DNA of 7,030 nt from Methanosarcina sp. (lineage in GTDB: Archaea; Halobacteriota; Methanosarcinia; Methanosarcinales; Methanosarcinaceae): the NCBI GenBank assembly GCA_024280975.1, contig JAMXLQ010000326.1, positions 1 through 7,030 of the forward strand, given 5' to 3'. Each line of letters begins with the position of its first letter. Within the stretch, counting starts at the first letter, position 1. Made by a program: the position numbers and the translations under genes. The notes below the pieces were generated by a model. The model did no database searches. It was not told the DNA's origin and saw only the letters and a list, made by a program, of their open reading frames with translations. This document shows, piece after piece, positions 5,208-7,030 of this stretch.

Positions 5208-5329
5208 GAATTTGCCTTCAGAGAATAAACTGCTTAAGGATTTCGTGTTTCTCTTTTTATTCTTTTTGATCTAATATACAAAGTTTTTTACATACATTTA
5301 TCAACTTCATCTGTACTGAAATCTCATAT

Positions 5330-5395
5330 ATCTTATTATTTCAATCTTATAATCTTATTATTTTCAGTCCTAGATCTTACTATTTCAGTTATCTT
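5330..5395. repeat. Three direct repeats with an exact 22-bp period
   Basis: The core ATCTTATTATTT begins at 5330 and 5352, and a copy with one change, ATCTTACTATTT, at 5374. Each is followed within a base or two by TCA, and the second and third by CAGT. The spacing is exactly 22 bases, about two helical turns, so a bound protein would see all three on one face. The position, about 110-175 bases before the DUF89 start and 130-215 from the divergent gene, suits an activator or repressor array, though low-complexity AT-rich duplication is possible. Confidence 0.5.
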
Positions 5396-5490
5396 TTTAA
5401 ATGTCTATTCCATCAAAAGAGTAAATTCTTATTATATTTGCCGTAAATACCTATAGCATTCTGGCAAAACTTATTTTCGGATCAAAAAAC

Positions 5491-5503
5491 AGGAAATGTT
5501 CCT
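5491..5503 (+). promoter_or_regulatory. Ribosome binding site within a short inverted repeat before the DUF89 start
   Basis: AGGAA (5491-5495) and TTCCT (5499-5503) are perfectly complementary with ATG between them, and the second arm touches the start codon at 5504. The first arm is the only ribosome-binding-like sequence here. Pairing of the arms would hide it, but the three-base loop is tight, so the effect may be small. Spacing to the ATG is eight bases. Confidence 0.35.
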
Positions 5504-6385
5504 ATGAAAATGAACCCACGCTGTACCTATTGCCTGCTTTCAAGAGTACACTTTCAGTCTAAGCTTTCTACAGATGATGAGGACCTTATAAGTAAGACTA
5601 TTAAGGAATGTCTTGAGGTTATGACTAAACATTATAGCCCTGAAGCCGTATCTGCTTCCGTAGCCACCAAAGTTCACAGGAAATGTTATGAAGTTTTGGA
5701 AGACAATGATCCTTATGCGGTAACAAAGAAGCTTATCAACCAGGCTGCAATGAAAGTTCTGCCTGCGGCAAAAGAGAAAATTTATGAAAATTCTCCTGAT
5801 AATGGAGAACTATTCAGGCGGGCAGTGCTGGCATCCATAGTTGCGAACTACTTTGATTTTGGGATTATGGGTTTTGATGCTAGTGAAGACAAGTTTGAGG
5901 CTGCTTTTCTGAAATATTTCGAACAGGGACTTGATGTGGATGATACTCCCAAAATGCTAGGGCTCTTGCAAGATATCGTTTACATAGCGGATAATTGTGG
6001 AGAGATTCTCTTCGATGTGCTCGTTTTTGAAATTATCAAGAAACTCGGTGGGAAAATCACACTCGTAGTCCGAGGAGGGCCGATTCTTACAGATGTGACC
6101 CTGGAAGAGATAAGAGAGTTCGGAATTGACAAAAAGGTTGACCGAATCCTGACGACCGGCTCAAATGCCGTAGGTGTCCTGATCGAGGAAGCGCCGGCTG
6201 AATTGGTTCAAGCTATGAAAGATGCAACCCTCATTATTAGCAAGGGAATGGCCAATTACGAGACTCTCTCCGAACATAACTTCGGGCCTATTGCTTATAT
6301 GCTTCTTACTAAATGTGAGTGCGTTGCTGAAGATCTGGGGCTTGAACAGGGTTTATCTGTTGCAAAACTGATGAACTATCCCTGA
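5504..6385 (+). CDS. DUF89/ARMT1-like metal-dependent phosphatase, archaeal subfamily
   Basis: The 293-residue product is a full-length member of the DUF89 family, known as metal-dependent damage-control phosphatases that remove phosphate from damaged or overflow sugar phosphates and phospho-metabolites. Archaeal members are about this length. The N-terminus carries a Cys pair, CTYC (7-10), typical of the short archaeal/prokaryotic subfamily. A helical domain (about 20-150) precedes the catalytic domain. The metal site is visible as Asp163-Asn164 in ADNCGEILFD (162-171) and Asp197 in VRGGPILTDVT (189-199). A further family motif, SKGMANYETL (246-255), lies near the end. ATG 5504 is chosen because AGGAA lies eight bases upstream; ATG 5510 is a less likely alternative that still keeps both cysteines. 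Family membership and likely phosphatase chemistry are firm; the substrate is unknown. It is cytoplasmic, divergent from the exported phosphatase-superfamily gene, and separated from the CooT-like gene by 186 bases with a terminator candidate, so probably a single transcript. Confidence 0.9.
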   Translation: MKMNPRCTYCLLSRVHFQSKLSTDDEDLISKTIKECLEVMTKHYSPEAVSASVATKVHRKCYEVLEDNDPYAVTKKLINQAAMKVLPAAKEKIYENSPDNGELFRRAVLASIVANYFDFGIMGFDASEDKFEAAFLKYFEQGLDVDDTPKMLGLLQDIVYIADNCGEILFDVLVFEIIKKLGGKITLVVRGGPILTDVTLEEIREFGIDKKVDRILTTGSNAVGVLIEEAPAELVQAMKDATLIISKGMANYETLSEHNFGPIAYMLLTKCECVAEDLGLEQGLSVAKLMNYP

Positions 6386-6390
6386 GTTTT

Positions 6391-6405
6391 CCTCTGAGAG
6401 GTTTT
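6391..6405 (+). terminator. Short hairpin with T-run after the DUF89 gene
   Basis: CCTC (6391-6394) pairs with GAGG (6398-6401) around TGA, flanked by TTTT on both sides. It begins six bases after the stop codon. The stem is only four base pairs, so this is a weak call supported mainly by position. Confidence 0.35.
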
Positions 6406-6438
6406 CGGAAGCTTCTTATCTATCAGGCTTACTAACGC

Positions 6439-6459
6439 CTATGGCTATGGATAGCATAG
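6439..6459. repeat. Imperfect inverted repeat in the DUF89-CooT spacer
   Basis: CTATGGCTAT (6439-6448) faces ATAGCATAG (6451-6459), complementary apart from one bulged G. It lies about 110 bases before the CooT-like start and upstream of a possible TATA element, AAATTATAC (6504-6512). It might be an operator for the CooT-like gene or just AT-rich structure. Confidence 0.3.
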
Positions 6460-6571
6460 AAACAATTTGATGTATGTAGTAAGATGCTAATACCACGACA
6501 TAGAAATTATACTAAACTAAGTCGCAACAAAATTGAATAATTTAATACAAAATCGTAAGGAGAAATAAAAG

Positions 6572-6760
6572 ATGTGTGAACTCAATGTTTTCTTGCTTCG
6601 TGGAGATGAGCGTGAGAGAGTTATGGACTCTGTAGCAAGGATCCTAGTTGAAGGTGATTCAATTCAGCTTACCGGAATTCTCGGAGATCAAATGACCGTA
6701 GAAGGCTCAATCAAGGAAGTTAACTTCTCAAGGGGAGAAGCCCTTATCCTTGCAAATTAA
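6572..6760 (+). CDS. CooT-like small nickel-binding-family protein (62 aa)
   Basis: ATG 6572 is preceded by TAAGGAGA (6557-6563), an excellent ribosome binding site eight bases upstream. The 62-residue product begins MCELNVFLLRGDERERVMDS and continues with VARILVEGDSIQLTGILGDQ, then a final strand pair (MTVEGSIKEVNF, GEALILAN). Length, the Met-Cys start and the strand pattern match the CooT family: small beta-barrel proteins first known from carbon monoxide dehydrogenase maturation, where the dimer binds one nickel ion through the second-residue Cys. Cys2 is present and is the only cysteine. Many methanogens carry such proteins outside any carbon monoxide dehydrogenase cluster, as here, so a role in nickel handling is inferred from family only. 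Older annotations call this family a predicted RNA-binding protein. It is followed directly by a T-tract and seems monocistronic. Confidence 0.8.
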   Translation: MCELNVFLLRGDERERVMDSVARILVEGDSIQLTGILGDQMTVEGSIKEVNFSRGEALILAN

Positions 6761-6761
6761 A

Positions 6762-6774
6762 TTTTTTCTTTTTT
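6762..6774 (+). terminator. T-tract right after the CooT-like gene
   Basis: TTTTTTCTTTTTT begins two bases after the stop codon. Such oligo-T tracts end archaeal transcripts without needing a hairpin, so this is a good end for the CooT-like mRNA. Confidence 0.6.
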
Positions 6775-7030
6775 ACTTGTTAATCTGGATCTGAGGCCTT
6801 CTCAGTTTAGTTCTACCGTTTCCAACCTTTTATAGCCAACTATTATCATTTTCGACCTTTACTATCTTTTCCTAAAGCTTCCCATTTTTTATCCAATTTA
6901 TCAGAAATATATGTGCGAGTCATTTTTGAGTGAGTGAAATAAATGTGATAGAGATGTTATACAATCTCAATCTTGTGCTGTAAACTTCTACTGTTTTTTC
7001 CGATTAATTTTTTCTGTTTAAATCTCTTTA
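6775..7030. other. AT-rich spacer to the window end, no feature seen
   Basis: No frame with a start codon, binding site and protein-like sequence is seen on either strand, and no notable repeat. It is probably the upstream region of a gene beyond the window. Confidence 0.4.

Larger units (their letters stand above)
5208..5503. other. Divergent intergenic control region
   Basis: About 300 bases separate the divergent phosphatase-superfamily and DUF89 genes, with no coding frame of note. The part nearest the DUF89 gene has possible TATA-like runs at TTATTATATTTG (5429-5440) and GTAAATAC (5443-5450). The first would place a transcript start near 5461, about 43 bases before the ATG. The central part carries the 22-bp direct repeats listed separately. 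Confidence 0.4.

Noticed and set aside
5330..5395. CRISPR array
   Set aside because: The units directly abut at 22 bp without unique spacers of CRISPR length, and no cas gene is near.

Overview
The window looks like a chromosomal piece of a methanogenic archaeon, most likely Methanosarcina or a close relative. The reasons are the AT-rich sequence with long gene-poor spacers, archaeal TATA-like boxes, T-tract ends, and the gene families present: archaeal-type acylphosphatase, an archaeal DUF89 protein and a methanogen-type CooT-like protein. The assignment is an inference from family content and sequence style; no rRNA or other phylogenetic marker is present. No tRNA, rRNA, CRISPR array or intact insertion sequence was seen.

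Left part (1-2680) is gene-poor and partly decayed. It holds a probable 45-residue membrane protein on the minus strand (135-272), a 5'-truncated ModD/NadC-type phosphoribosyltransferase (379-846), a 74-residue membrane-anchored protein with an internal repeat (965-1189), and a minus-strand cluster of small eroded frames (1425-1858). About 800 bases follow with only fragments and one very small ORF (2445-2543).

Right part (2680-7030) has five sound genes: a 77-residue unknown protein (2680-2913), acylphosphatase (3253-3525), and convergent to it an exported, membrane-anchored alkaline-phosphatase-superfamily protein (3661-5178, minus). Divergent from that last gene is a DUF89/ARMT1-like metal-dependent phosphatase (5504-6385), followed by a CooT-like small protein (6572-6760). 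Each gene seems to have its own promoter and end signal, so I see no operon among them. Three of them (acylphosphatase, the alkaline-phosphatase-superfamily protein, DUF89) belong to phosphohydrolase families, but the layout gives no proof that they work together.

Regulatory details worth attention are a perfect 7-bp inverted repeat between the TATA box and the GTG start of the acylphosphatase gene, three direct repeats at an exact 22-bp period upstream of the DUF89 gene, and a 28-bp tandem repeat with a hairpin between the convergent genes. I do not see a convincing new multi-gene system in the window.
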